A stretch of DNA of 64,000 nt from Antrihabitans auranticaus (GCF_016481275.1 NZ_JAEMNW010000002.1:1240001-1304000), one strand, 5' to 3'. Counted from the stretch's first letter, positions 25,901-33,793 are shown. Notes: generated by a model from the letters alone, not told the origin. Made by a program: numbers and translations.

Positions 25901-27212
25901 ACGCACGCTCGACGATGTGACCGCCTATGTATCGCAACAACTTCAGCCCGGACAGCCGATTTCCGTGTCCACCGAAGTGCCGCCCGCGCCGGAACGAAAG
26001 GTCGCCCCAGAAACGTCGATCGCCGAGTTCGGCGAGGTCAAGGCGCTGGCCGAAAGACTGCAACTCGGCGAGGCGCTGGGTGTCACGAATCCGTACTTCC
26101 TGATCAACGACGGCGTCACCCGCGACACGTCGATCGTCGACGGTTCGGAGGTCGTCAACTTCTCCAGCTACAACTACATCGGCATGTCCGGTCACCCAGC
26201 CGTGGTGGAGGCGGTCCAAGACGCCGTCGCGCGCTACGGCAGCTCCGTTTCGGCGAGCCGGCTCCTGTCCGGCGAGAAGCCCGTCCACCGTGAACTCGAG
26301 AAGGCGCTCGCCGGCCTCCTAGGCACGGAGGATGCGATCGCGCTCGTGAGCGGACACGCCACGAACGTCACGGTGATCGGGCACATTGTCGGACCGGACG
26401 ACCTCGTCATCCACGACGCACTAGCCCACGACAGCATCCTGCAAGGCTGCAAACTGTCGGGCGCGACGCGGCGACCTTTCCCGCACAACGACATCGACGC
26501 ACTCGATGCAATGCTGACAGCGATTCGACCGCACTATCGACGTGTGCTGATCCTCATCGAGGGGATCTACAGCCAAGACGGCGACATCCCGGACCTGCCT
26601 GCGTTCATCGCGGTGAAGAAGAAGCACGGCGCGCTGCTGATGATCGACGAAGCGCACAGCATCGGGGTGCTCGGGCCCACGGGCGGCGGAATCGGCGAGC
26701 ACTTCGACGTCGACCGCTCCGACGTCGAACTGTGGTCCGGAACGATGTCGAAAGCACTGGCGGGCTGCGGAGGCTACGTCGGTGGCAGCACCGAGATGGT
26801 TCGATTCCTGAAGTACACGACACCGGGCTTCGTGTACAGCGTCGGAATGACGCCGATGAACGCCGCAGCATCACTCGCGGCCATCGAGCAACTCCGCGCC
26901 GATCCCGACGTGCTGACTGTGCTGCGGCGCAATTCCACACTGTTCTTGCGACTGGCCAAGGACGCCGGCTTGAACACCGGCGACACGTTGGACACGCCGG
27001 TCATCCCGTGCATTGTCGGCGACTCGCTGAAAACGTTGCGCCTCTCGAATCGCCTGTTGCAGCGTGGAATCAACGTGAACCCGATTCTCTATCCGGCGGT
27101 ACCGGAGGATCTGGCCAGACTGCGCTTCTTCGTGACGTCCTGCCACACCGAGGATCAGATCAGGTACAGCGTAAAAGCGCTGGTCGAGGAGCTGGAAGCG
27201 CTGACAGAGTGA
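22923..27212 (+). CDS. PKS-AOS megasynthase: KS-AT-ACP-alpha-oxoamine synthase
   Basis: A 1429-aa hybrid. The KS (1-420) has Cys170 (DTACSSSL), His304 (VEAHGTGT) and His343 (KGNLGHTEG). The AT (about 515-800) has Ser604 (GHSVGEYAA) and HAFH at 703-706, the malonyl-specific signature. The ACP (about 930-1005) carries Ser966 (LGFDSI). The C-terminal alpha-oxoamine synthase (about 1035-1429) is a fold-I PLP domain with Asp1242/His1245 (MIDEAHSIGV) and Schiff-base Lys1277 (GTMSKALAGCGGY). There is no KR, DH, ER or thioesterase. Predicted chemistry: acyl chain from the FAAL/ACP, one malonyl extension, then decarboxylative condensation with an amino acid that releases a 2-amino-3,5-diketone. Start overlaps the ACP stop. 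Confidence 0.92.
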   Translation: MSDIAIVGLDCRFPQAPDARTLWELLMASGDGIADVPSERWHADRFYDADGGPGTVNNRTGGFIADADAFDYEFFGIAPREAEALDPQQRLLLQAAWRAFEDATLDPKAQAGSNTGVFVGVMANEWSSQMSDLTAITPQLGSGNGYFMTANRVSYTLDLKGPSLAIDTACSSSLVALHMACSALRTAECDQALAGGVNIAITPTLNVFYTQAGLSAPDGRCKPFSSKANGIGRGEGVAMLVLRRLDDALAAGLPIYAVIKASAVNNDGRSNGITAPSRWAQQQVVGDTYRRAGVTADRVSFVEAHGTGTVLGDMIEVKALGHHHAVTRSQPCAIGSIKGNLGHTEGAAGVAGVIKAALALYNRVVPPSRFASDENPRLKLAGNGLRLLDEPLPLPDGEVFGAVSSFGLGGTNAHMLLGSPPPTVPAPASLGRGVLTLSSNNREGLHRNAIRLAQDIERNPAIDIGQLCWSTNSVKAAGRQRLAFPVADRNQALTALRDPVLLDTSTGVSQGLSIGWLCTGQGSQYPGMAQKLHNRHSIFRHALAAVDDCLAAYIGGSIAAVSFDSGSEVDRTEWAQPGIFAVEYALAQTLSTLGIAPSWLLGHSVGEYAAATHAGVLSLDDACRLIAARGRLMQSLPEAGAMLAVRAGSAEIEGMIASEPQVALAAVNGPRDVVLSGAAGALARFGTALAAAGFTTRPLTVSHAFHSPLMDPMLPEFADVAASCTYQLPRVPIYSTLRGRLLGPDETMDATYWTEHIREPVRFADAATAALVTEPTHLLEVGPRRILTPLVARLQPDLAAARLAPCPGPGATGDELAATVSVLYRDGLNPTWDGLYEPESRVCLRLSGYEFATTNRFWMKPSPPAPSAVAQPSPSSPDRTPSDGKASEQEETTMDQLIALFREQAAVLAAVAQSGSPATLSLPPRATVPDDAIAASVRAAAARVSGFPAAALNTGKPVMDELGFDSIMVADLLGGLRRTYPALVIDPSWFTPTRTLDDVTAYVSQQLQPGQPISVSTEVPPAPERKVAPETSIAEFGEVKALAERLQLGEALGVTNPYFLINDGVTRDTSIVDGSEVVNFSSYNYIGMSGHPAVVEAVQDAVARYGSSVSASRLLSGEKPVHRELEKALAGLLGTEDAIALVSGHATNVTVIGHIVGPDDLVIHDALAHDSILQGCKLSGATRRPFPHNDIDALDAMLTAIRPHYRRVLILIEGIYSQDGDIPDLPAFIAVKKKHGALLMIDEAHSIGVLGPTGGGIGEHFDVDRSDVELWSGTMSKALAGCGGYVGGSTEMVRFLKYTTPGFVYSVGMTPMNAAASLAAIEQLRADPDVLTVLRRNSTLFLRLAKDAGLNTGDTLDTPVIPCIVGDSLKTLRLSNRLLQRGINVNPILYPAVPEDLARLRFFVTSCHTEDQIRYSVKALVEELEALTE

Positions 27213-27288
27213 CTGTTGGGCAGCGTAGTGACGCCGCCGGGCGAAAATCGGTGGAGCGCTCTGCGCTGGTCACCTAGCGTTCTCCGCT

Positions 27289-28398
27289 ATGGCGAGTGTT
27301 CTTGTTGTCGGAGCGAGCATCGCGGGGCCTGCGCTGGCCTTCTGGCTGCAGCGGGCAGGGTTCGACACAACGGTGGTCGAACGGGCACCTGCCCTGCGCC
27401 CGGGTGGGCAAGCGGTCGACTTGCGCGGGGTCGCAAGGCAAGTGGCTGTGCTGATGGGTCTGGACGACGAGATCCGCGCAGCGCGGACGGCGACGGCCGG
27501 GTTCTCTGTCGTCGACCGGGACGGCATCGTGCTGTCGTCGATGCGACCGGAAGACTTCGCCGGCGACGGTCAGATCGCCGAGATCGAGATCCTGCGCGGC
27601 GATCTGTCGCGACTGCTCTACGAGGCGACGAGCGACAGCATCGAGTACATCTTCGGCGAACGAATCACCGTGGTCGACGAGCAGGCCGACGGCGTGACCG
27701 TCGAGTTTGCGAACGGGTCCAACCGGCAGTTCGACGTCGTCATCGGTGCCGACGGCCTGCACTCCGCGGTCCGCGCGGCGATCTTCGGCGACGAGTCGAA
27801 GTTCTTGCACGACATGGGCACCTGCATCGGATTGTGGTCGGTGCCCAACCATCTCGGCCTCGAAAACTGGGCATTGGCCTACAACGAATCGGGTTGCTCG
27901 GCAGGCATCCGGCCTGTCCACCAGAATCGCGAAGCCATCGTCTACGTGAGTTTCCCGTCCGATGAAATTCGTTTCGACTATCGCGACGTTGCCGCACAGA
28001 AGCAACTCGTACGGCAGCGAACAGCCGGAATGGGCTGGGAAGTGCCGCTATTGGTGGCGCAAATCGACGAGGCGCCGGACTTCTACTTCGATACCTGCAG
28101 TCAGGTGTTGCTGGATTCGTGGAGTCGCGGGCGGATCGGGCTGGTCGGTGACGCTGCGTTCTGCCCCTCCCCGCTTACCGGGCAGGGCACAAGCCTGGCG
28201 TTCGTCGCCGCGTACGTTCTCGCGGGTGAACTCGCATCTGCCGGAGGCGATTACAGCGCGGGACTCGCCGCGTACGAGCGTCGAATGCGCGAGTGGGTTC
28301 TCGATACCCAACTCATGGGGCGCGAAGGCAACGCCGACTCCCGACTCGGGGCTGTCGCCAATGCCTTCGCACTACCCCACTACAGCAGTATGTTCTGA
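27289..28398 (+). CDS. FAD-dependent monooxygenase (group A)
   Basis: A 369-aa single-component flavin hydroxylase. The N-terminal FAD motif is VLVVGASIAGPALAFWLQRAGFDTTVVERAP. The central DGLHSAVR and the second FAD motif GLVGDAAFCPSPLTGQGTSLAF are both intact. Sequence style resembles TetX/PHBH-like enzymes acting on diffusible substrates. It lies 76 bp after the megasynthase, with a weak Shine-Dalgarno, so it may be in the same or a separate transcript. It could tailor the aminoketone product or an unrelated aromatic; this is not decidable here. Confidence 0.87.
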   Translation: MASVLVVGASIAGPALAFWLQRAGFDTTVVERAPALRPGGQAVDLRGVARQVAVLMGLDDEIRAARTATAGFSVVDRDGIVLSSMRPEDFAGDGQIAEIEILRGDLSRLLYEATSDSIEYIFGERITVVDEQADGVTVEFANGSNRQFDVVIGADGLHSAVRAAIFGDESKFLHDMGTCIGLWSVPNHLGLENWALAYNESGCSAGIRPVHQNREAIVYVSFPSDEIRFDYRDVAAQKQLVRQRTAGMGWEVPLLVAQIDEAPDFYFDTCSQVLLDSWSRGRIGLVGDAAFCPSPLTGQGTSLAFVAAYVLAGELASAGGDYSAGLAAYERRMREWVLDTQLMGREGNADSRLGAVANAFALPHYSSMF

Positions 28399-28400
28399 CG

Positions 28401-29708
28401 GTGACGAAACGAGCGGATTCCGCACTGCGTGGCCGCATTCCACGCTGGACCCTTGCCGGCGACGGCCGGTCGATCGCCCCCGGAGCAGTGGTCGCTCCGC
28501 ACGAGCGGCTCAGCTGGCCACGCACCGTCGGCATCGGCATGCAACACGTGATCGCGATGTTCGGCGCGACACTGCTGGTGCCGACCATCACCGGCTTTCC
28601 GGTGACCACCACACTGCTGTTCTCCGGCATCGGGACGATCCTCTTCCTCGTCCTCACCAAAGGCCGGATTCCGAGCTACCTCGGCTCCTCGTTCGCGTTC
28701 ATCGCACCGTTGACCGCTTCGGCTTCCGATGGACCTGCCGCCCAACTCGGCGCGGTCCTGGCGGTGGGCGTCGTCCTGACCGCAGTCGGTGCGGTCGTGC
28801 ACACCGTCGGCGCCAAGGCACTCGACGTGGTGATGCCGCCTGTGGTCACCGGCGCGATCGTCGCCCTGATCGGCCTCAACCTCGCACCGGCCGCTACCGG
28901 ATCGTTCGAGATGCAGCCGCTCATCGCCGTCGTGACGCTGGCCGTAATCCTCCTCGTCACCGTCGTCGGACCAGGCCTGCTCGGCAGGCTGAGCATTCTT
29001 GTCGGCTCTGTCGCCGGCTGGCTCTTTGCATGGGCGATCGGCGACCTCGCCGCCGAACGGGTCGACGCCCTGCGCGACGCCGCGTGGTTGGGTCTGCCGG
29101 AGTTCCGCGGTCCGACGTTCGACCTTTCGGTGATTCTGCTTGCGTTGCCAGTGGTCGTGGTCCTTGTCGCCGAAAACGTCGGCCACGTCAAGGCAGTTGC
29201 GACGATGACCGGCAAGTCGCTCGACGACCTCGCCGGAACCGCCCTGATCGCCGACGGGATCGCGACCACGTTCGCGGGTGCAGGCGGCGGCTCGGGCACC
29301 ACCACCTATGCCGAAAACATCGGTGTCATGGCGGCAACGAAGGTCTATTCGACCGCGGCCTACTGGGTCGCCGCGGCAACCGCGATCGTGCTGTCCTTCT
29401 CGCCCAAGTTCGGCGCGCTGGTGTTCACGATCCCGGACGGAGTCATCGGCGGCGCGACGCTGGTGCTGTACGGCCTGATCGGCCTTCTCGGCGTGCGCAT
29501 CTGGATGGAGGCGCGCGTAGATTTCAACGACCCGGTCAACCTGACGGTCGCAGCGGCCGCACTCGTCGCGGGTATCGGAAACCTCACGCTCACAATCGGA
29601 AGCGTGGAACTCGGCGGCATCGCGTGGGGCTCGATCGGCATACTCGTCGGGTATCCGATCGCGCGCGCCCTCGCCAACCGCCGGACGGTACGCGGACGGG
29701 CGCGATAG
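28401..29708 (+). CDS. NCS2-family nucleobase/xanthine-uracil permease
   Basis: A 435-aa polytopic membrane protein of the nucleobase-cation symporter 2 family. The GTG at 28401 begins 2 nt after the monooxygenase stop. Signature segments are TVGIGMQHVIAMFGATLLVP, SYLGSSFAFIAPL, VVTGAIVALIGLNLAP, a conserved AENVGHVKAV and the GGGSGTTTYAENIGVMAATKVYS loop, in which Glu and Asn line the NCS2 substrate site. About 12-14 spans are expected. It imports uracil, xanthine or a similar heterocycle. The tight spacing to a flavin monooxygenase suggests they may act on the same heterocyclic compound. Confidence 0.9.
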   Translation: MTKRADSALRGRIPRWTLAGDGRSIAPGAVVAPHERLSWPRTVGIGMQHVIAMFGATLLVPTITGFPVTTTLLFSGIGTILFLVLTKGRIPSYLGSSFAFIAPLTASASDGPAAQLGAVLAVGVVLTAVGAVVHTVGAKALDVVMPPVVTGAIVALIGLNLAPAATGSFEMQPLIAVVTLAVILLVTVVGPGLLGRLSILVGSVAGWLFAWAIGDLAAERVDALRDAAWLGLPEFRGPTFDLSVILLALPVVVVLVAENVGHVKAVATMTGKSLDDLAGTALIADGIATTFAGAGGGSGTTTYAENIGVMAATKVYSTAAYWVAAATAIVLSFSPKFGALVFTIPDGVIGGATLVLYGLIGLLGVRIWMEARVDFNDPVNLTVAAAALVAGIGNLTLTIGSVELGGIAWGSIGILVGYPIARALANRRTVRGRAR

Positions 29709-31088
29709 GTGGCGGCGACGCAGGGCGAGCCGGCTCATCCCAAACTGATCGTCGCGGCGATCTCGACCGCTCTGTTCTGTGTCCAGCTCGACTACTTCGC
29801 AATGAATCTCGCCGTGCCGAGGATCGCCGAAGACCTCGACGCCTCCGCGCCCGACCTGCAGTGGGTCATCAGTGCCTACATGCTTGCCCTCGGCGCATTC
29901 ATGGTGCCGGGCGGCCGAATCGGCGACATGTACGGGCGGCGGCGCGCCCTGCTCGGGGGGATTGCACTGTTCGGGCTGTCGTCCGTCGGCTGCGCGCTTG
30001 CGCCGTCAGCCGAGATGCTGATCGGCGCGCGCGTGGTCCAAGGCATCGGCGCCGCGCTGATCTTCCCGGTTTCGGTGAGTGTGCTCACGAACGCATTTCC
30101 CGCGGTTCGCGCCGGCCGGGCCATCGGATTGTGTTATGGCATAGCCGGTCTCGGCAACGCAGCGGGACCGCTGGTCGGCGGTTTACTGACCGAGGAGCTC
30201 AGCTGGCGCGCGATCTTCTGGCTGAACGTCCCGCTCACTATCGCCGCCCTTGTGCTCGGTGTACTGACCATCACCGAATCGTCCGACGAGTCGGCGCCAC
30301 GGCGACTCGACATCGCGGGCTTGGCGCTCATCACGGTCGGAATCGGCGTCTTCACCCTCGCGTTCGACCGCGCGCCGACGTGGGGTTGGCTGTCCGCGGC
30401 GACAATTGGCGCCTTCGCGCTGGCGATCGCCGTCCTGGTGGGATTCGTTCTCGTAGAGACGCGGGTTCCTACGCCCCTGGTGGACCTCACCCTGTTGCGA
30501 CAATCGCGGTTCACAGTGCTCATGATCGCGGGAACGATCGCCAACATCGCATACGCTGTAACAATTTTCGGCTCCACGCTCTATTTGCAGCAGGGGCGCG
30601 GCCTCAGCCCGCTCGCAGCGGGCATCGTGTTCCTGGGCCCTTCGGCCGGCGCTGCCCTGGGCGGTCCGCTGTCGGGACGCCTTGCCGCGCGGCACAATCC
30701 GGTACAGGTCATGGGGATTGCTTGCATCTCGGCCGCTGTGGCACTCGGAGCGCTGACAACGGTTACGAGTTGGCCGCTGTATGTCCCGGTGCTCACCGCC
30801 TGCGGATTCACGATGGGCCTCGTCTACGCGTTCACCACTGTCGCAACCCAATCGGTCGTACGGCCCGAAAGAGCCGGCGAAGCTGCGGGCGTCACGCTGA
30901 CCTCGCTCGTCACCCTGGCAGGCGTGGGCGTCGCCGTCAGCGCTTCGGCCCTCGAGATGATGCAGGCACACGGCGCGTCTATCGCGGGAGCTCTCGACCG
31001 GGTATTTCTCGTACTCGCAGCCGGTCTTTTCGCCGCGGGCGCGGCAGTGCTCGCAACCCGGGGGCGGCGACAGCGAACCGGCCTATAG
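29709..31088 (+). CDS. MFS drug/metabolite exporter (DHA2, EmrB/QacA type)
   Basis: A 459-aa major facilitator transporter with about 14 hydrophobic spans. Motif A appears as GGRIGDMYGRRRALLGG, and the motif C-like region as GIGAALIFPVSVSVL and GIAGLGNAAGPLVGGLL. The first span contains LDYFAMNLAVPRIAEDL, typical of DHA2 (usually LDxTIVNVALP). The GTG start directly follows the permease stop. It may export the lipid aminoketone or confer solvent/drug tolerance; substrate is unknown. Its stop overlaps a possible start of the next gene. Confidence 0.9.
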   Translation: MAATQGEPAHPKLIVAAISTALFCVQLDYFAMNLAVPRIAEDLDASAPDLQWVISAYMLALGAFMVPGGRIGDMYGRRRALLGGIALFGLSSVGCALAPSAEMLIGARVVQGIGAALIFPVSVSVLTNAFPAVRAGRAIGLCYGIAGLGNAAGPLVGGLLTEELSWRAIFWLNVPLTIAALVLGVLTITESSDESAPRRLDIAGLALITVGIGVFTLAFDRAPTWGWLSAATIGAFALAIAVLVGFVLVETRVPTPLVDLTLLRQSRFTVLMIAGTIANIAYAVTIFGSTLYLQQGRGLSPLAAGIVFLGPSAGAALGGPLSGRLAARHNPVQVMGIACISAAVALGALTTVTSWPLYVPVLTACGFTMGLVYAFTTVATQSVVRPERAGEAAGVTLTSLVTLAGVGVAVSASALEMMQAHGASIAGALDRVFLVLAAGLFAAGAAVLATRGRRQRTGL

Positions 31089-31096
31089 TGAACCGC

Positions 31097-31420
31097 GTGA
31101 TATTCATCGTCGTGAAGTTCCCGGTCAAGACCGACTACGTCGACGAGTGGCTCAGCCGAGTCGACAGTTTCACGCAGGCAACCCGCAACGAGCCGGGCAA
31201 CCTGTGGTTCGAGTGGTCACGCAGTATCGACGACCCGACCACATTCGTGCTAGTCGAGGCTTTTCAAGACGACGCCGCGGCAGCACACGTCGGTTCGGAC
31301 CACTTCAAGAAGGCGTTGATCGACATGCGCCCCCTCATCCGCAGAACGCCGGACATCGTGAGCACCACGATCGAGGGCGCGACGGGATGGTCGAAAATGG
31401 GTGAACTTTCCCTCGACTGA
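31097..31420 (+). CDS. Antibiotic biosynthesis monooxygenase (ABM)-domain protein
   Basis: A 107-aa ferredoxin-like alpha/beta-barrel protein of the ABM family. The start is the GTG at 31097 (MIFIVVKFPVKTDYVDEWL), which opens directly on the first beta strand; a GTG at 31088 overlapping the MFS stop is an alternative. The family pattern ATRNEPGNLWFEWSRSIDDPTTFVLVEAFQDDAAAAHVGSDHFKKAL is clear. Members are cofactor-less quinone-forming monooxygenases or simple dimeric folds of unknown function. It is co-directional and tightly packed with the MFS gene. Confidence 0.8.
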   Translation: MIFIVVKFPVKTDYVDEWLSRVDSFTQATRNEPGNLWFEWSRSIDDPTTFVLVEAFQDDAAAAHVGSDHFKKALIDMRPLIRRTPDIVSTTIEGATGWSKMGELSLD

Positions 31421-31432
31421 CAGGAGACGAGT

Positions 31433-32161
31433 GTGGCCGACGCACTCCCGTTTCGCGTTGGGTCGGCACTGCCGGATCCACCGTTCGAGTTGTACGAAAA
31501 CGATTCGCGCTCGACAGACAGCGCAACCGGTTTCGACATCGAGTTGACCAAGGCTATTGCGCACGCGCTCGGTCGCTCGTGGGAGCTCGTTCCCTACCGC
31601 GGCAGCGATTTCAACGGAATCTTCGACATGCTCGAGGACGACGCAGTCGATTGCATTGCGTCCGGGACGACCGTCACGCCGGAGCGAGCGGCGCGAGCTG
31701 ACTTCTGTGCTGCGTATTACGTGTCCGGGCAGTCCCTCGCGACCGACACGAAACGCCTGCCGAACGTGCACGGCATCGATGATCTAGCCGGCCTCACAAT
31801 CGGTGTTCAGCAAGGCAACACCAGCCAACCGATCGCAAACGAGCTGGTAGCGCGGGGTCGCGCAGGTGCAGTGCGCGTGTACGACTATCACGACATCGGC
31901 AAAGCACTCGACGACCTCTCGAACGGCGGCTGCGACGCCGTCATGAAGCTTGCCCCAGTGCTCACCTGGTTGGTTCGCGATCGACCGACGCTCGACGTCG
32001 TGCAACGCGGTATCTCCCGCGAGGAGATCGCGATCGCCGTTCGGAAGGGAAACGCCGAACTGCGTGGGCAGATCGACACCGCACAGCAGAGCCTCACGGC
32101 CGACGGTACCCTCGGCCGCCTGGTTGCGACGTGGCTGGAGGCGACCCACGCCGCACGCTGA
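31433..32161 (+). CDS. Periplasmic-binding-fold protein (amino-acid type, SBP_bac_3) without signal peptide
   Basis: A 242-aa protein with the type II solute-binding fold. Marks are FRVGSALPDPPFELYE at the N-terminus, GFDIELTKAIAHALG, DCIASGTTVTPERAARADFCAAYYVSGQS, and GVQQGNTSQPIANEL. The GTG start follows CAGGAGACGA. No signal peptide or lipobox is present, and there is no room for one because the ABM gene ends 12 bp upstream. No ABC permease or ATPase is adjacent. It could be a cytoplasmic ligand-binding or enzyme-like protein (cyclohexadienyl dehydratase-like relatives exist); function unassigned. Confidence 0.78.
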   Translation: MADALPFRVGSALPDPPFELYENDSRSTDSATGFDIELTKAIAHALGRSWELVPYRGSDFNGIFDMLEDDAVDCIASGTTVTPERAARADFCAAYYVSGQSLATDTKRLPNVHGIDDLAGLTIGVQQGNTSQPIANELVARGRAGAVRVYDYHDIGKALDDLSNGGCDAVMKLAPVLTWLVRDRPTLDVVQRGISREEIAIAVRKGNAELRGQIDTAQQSLTADGTLGRLVATWLEATHAAR

Positions 32162-32343
32162 CCGCGGGCCACGCGACGACACGGTCTGCGTAGTCGGCGC
32201 TCAGCCACCTGTCCCAGAAGAACCCTCGCCGCGGGGCACCATATAGGCAACGGACCGGGTCGTCGGACCATGCGACTGACATGTCGCGAAGTTACTGGTG
32301 CCGCTCTCGTTTGGCGCTGCATTCGGGCGGGTACAGCGAGTGC

Positions 32344-32493
32344 GTGCAGCAACCTCGGTCCGACGCAGACCTGAAACCGTCAAGCGATGAAAAGGGCGAC
32401 ACCGACGGCGGGACGGACTTCATTTCACCCGACCCGGAAGACACCGAGGACGACTCGGAGTCTCGGGCATCAGGCGCCGACGCCGACCCGTGA
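32344..32493 (+). CDS. Hypothetical short acidic protein
   Basis: A possible 49-aa frame beginning at the GTG 32344; an in-frame ATG at 32281 would add 21 residues of unlike composition. The sequence is very rich in Asp, Glu and Ser (SSDEKGDTDGGTDFISPDPEDTEDDSES) with no fold-like hydrophobic pattern, as in small intrinsically disordered proteins of actinobacteria. No convincing Shine-Dalgarno. It may be noncoding. Confidence 0.3.
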   Translation: MQQPRSDADLKPSSDEKGDTDGGTDFISPDPEDTEDDSESRASGADADP

Positions 32494-32533
32494 CCTGACA
32501 GGAGTCATCTTCATCACATCGATACACGAGCAC

Positions 32534-32558
32534 GTGTAACTCGAGCAGCCGGGGGTAT
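32534..32558 (+). promoter_or_regulatory. SigB/SigF-like promoter upstream of the anti-sigma-type ATPase
   Basis: GTGT (32534-32537), a 15-bp spacer, then GGGTAT (32553-32558). This resembles the actinobacterial general-stress promoter GTTT-N14-16-GGGTAT, with one mismatch in the -35. It ends 9 bp before the GTG start, so the transcript would be nearly leaderless. Confidence 0.5.
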
Positions 32559-32567
32559 CCGAAGATT

Positions 32568-33041
32568 GTGACGAATATCGACAGCAGGGAGCGGATAGCC
32601 GCGCGACCCTTGACCATGACGGTGCACTCGGCCGACGCACGCGAGATCGCTACTGTGCGACGCGAATTGGTCGAGTGGCTTGCAGGCACACCGCTCTCGG
32701 ACGAGCGCGCGAGCGACGTCGCACTAGCCTGCTACGAGGCGATGGCGAACGTCGTCGAGCACGCGTACGCCTCAGGCATGGCGCGGTCGTTCGAGCTGTC
32801 CGCCGCGCATCATCGACTTGCCGGCCGAATCGCTGTCACGATCACCGATCATGGCACCTGGCGCACACCCGATTCCGATCCAGGGTTTCGCGGTCACGGT
32901 ATGACGCTCCTCGCGGCACTGAGTGATCACGCGGACGTCCTGACCGACAAGAACGGTACGGTCGTCCACCTGAGCTGGGAGTTGCGGTCGCCGCACAACG
33001 CAGGCGCTCGATGTACGGGCAGCCTGCACTCGGTGCGCTGA
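32568..33041 (+). CDS. RsbW-like ATP-binding anti-sigma regulatory protein
   Basis: A 157-aa GHKL (HATPase_c) protein of the serine-kinase/anti-sigma type. The N box is ALACYEAMANVVEHAYASG. The G1 box is ITDHGTWRTP and the G2-like box is GFRGHGMTLLAALSD. Family members bind ATP and sequester a SigB/SigF-type sigma factor or phosphorylate an anti-anti-sigma protein. No sigma factor or STAS partner is adjacent, so it is an orphan. The GTG at 32568 lies just downstream of a SigB/SigF-like promoter, consistent with stress-regulon feedback. Confidence 0.85.
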   Translation: MTNIDSRERIAARPLTMTVHSADAREIATVRRELVEWLAGTPLSDERASDVALACYEAMANVVEHAYASGMARSFELSAAHHRLAGRIAVTITDHGTWRTPDSDPGFRGHGMTLLAALSDHADVLTDKNGTVVHLSWELRSPHNAGARCTGSLHSVR

Positions 33042-33046
33042 ACAGC

Positions 33047-33463
33047 CTAATAATTCTCGTGCAGGTCCTCTTCCAGATCGTCCTGCTCTTCGACCGTCCG
33101 GTCCTCCGCATCGATGACTTCGTCACGCGCGTCGCTCGTAGCGTGAATGAGCTCGTCCAGCTTCAGCAGAACGGCATTCGTCTGCTGATTCGTCGTGTGC
33201 TGAATCAGAAAGAGCATGAGCAGGCTGACGATTGCGCCCAGCGAATGAACCAGCACCTGCCAGCTGTGGGGAAACCGGAACACGGCACCCACTAGCAGAA
33301 TCAAGAAGACTACGAGTGCCACCGCTGCGCTCGCGTATATCGATCCCGCCCAGTTCGTCACGGCATGCACCGCGTTCGACGTGACTTTGTGCATTGGGCC
33401 TGGCGAGTCGCCATCCGAGTCCGCAGAGGATCCGTCTTCGCGCGTGTGAGTTTTTGCTGACAT
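33047..33463 (-). CDS. Low-affinity iron permease-like membrane protein
   Basis: A 138-aa protein starting at the ATG 33463 (MSAKTHTREDG). After an acidic, Ser/Asp-rich N-terminus come two membrane helices: SIYASAAVALVVFLILLVGAVF and WQVLVHSLGAIVSLLMLFLIQH. The second runs into FLIQHTTNQQTNAVLLKLDELI, the hallmark of the low-affinity iron permease family. The C-terminus is strongly acidic (DAEDRTVEEQDDLEEDLHENY). True iron transport is unproven in bacterial members. It lies downstream of csbD on the same strand, with a 156-bp gap. Confidence 0.78.
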   Translation of the reverse strand: MSAKTHTREDGSSADSDGDSPGPMHKVTSNAVHAVTNWAGSIYASAAVALVVFLILLVGAVFRFPHSWQVLVHSLGAIVSLLMLFLIQHTTNQQTNAVLLKLDELIHATSDARDEVIDAEDRTVEEQDDLEEDLHENY

Positions 33464-33619
33464 ATCGACCGATCCTGAATCGTGCAAATCGTGCAGGGTG
33501 CACACCGGATACCCAGCAGGTCTGCATTTCAAGCACGCATCGCAACAGGCGGAGTCGACATCGACTCCGCCCGTTGCTGGAGGACTATGCAGTTGTATTT
33601 AGATCTCGATTACTTGCGA

Positions 33620-33793
33620 TCAGCTGCGAAACGCGTCCTTCACCTTTTCGCCGGCATCTTTCAGGTTCGCCTTGGTCTGATCGGTCTTGCCTTCGTTCTC
33701 CTGCTGGCGGTCGCCGGTTACCTGCCCCAGCTTTTCCTTCGCCTGGCCGAGAAGATCGTCTGCTTTGTTCTTCGCCTTGTCGGTACCACTCAC
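33620..33793 (-). CDS. CsbD-family general stress protein
   Basis: A 57-aa CsbD-like protein (MSGTDKAKNKADDLLGQAKEKLGQVTG...), Lys/Asp/Gly rich, with the repeated KADDLLGQAKEKLGQVTGD helix. The GTG at 33791-33793 is preceded by GGAGGACCACC. Members accumulate under SigB control in other bacteria; the biochemical role is unknown. A good SigB/SigF-like promoter lies upstream at 33844-33869. It is separated from the next minus-strand gene by 156 bp. Confidence 0.88.
   Translation of the reverse strand: MSGTDKAKNKADDLLGQAKEKLGQVTGDRQQENEGKTDQTKANLKDAGEKVKDAFRS

Larger units (their letters stand above)
32162..32567. other. Intergenic region with an acidic short frame and a SigB/SigF-like promoter
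   Basis: About 400 bp between the binding-fold protein and the anti-sigma-type ATPase. It contains the short acidic frame at 32344-32493 and the promoter-like element at 32534-32558, listed separately. Nothing else was recognised. Confidence 0.6.

Noticed and set aside
27962-31096. Very long plus-strand frame overlapping the permease and MFS genes
   Set aside because: Composition is Arg/Pro-rich shadow of the real frames; only its last 107 codons (ABM-domain protein) are coding.
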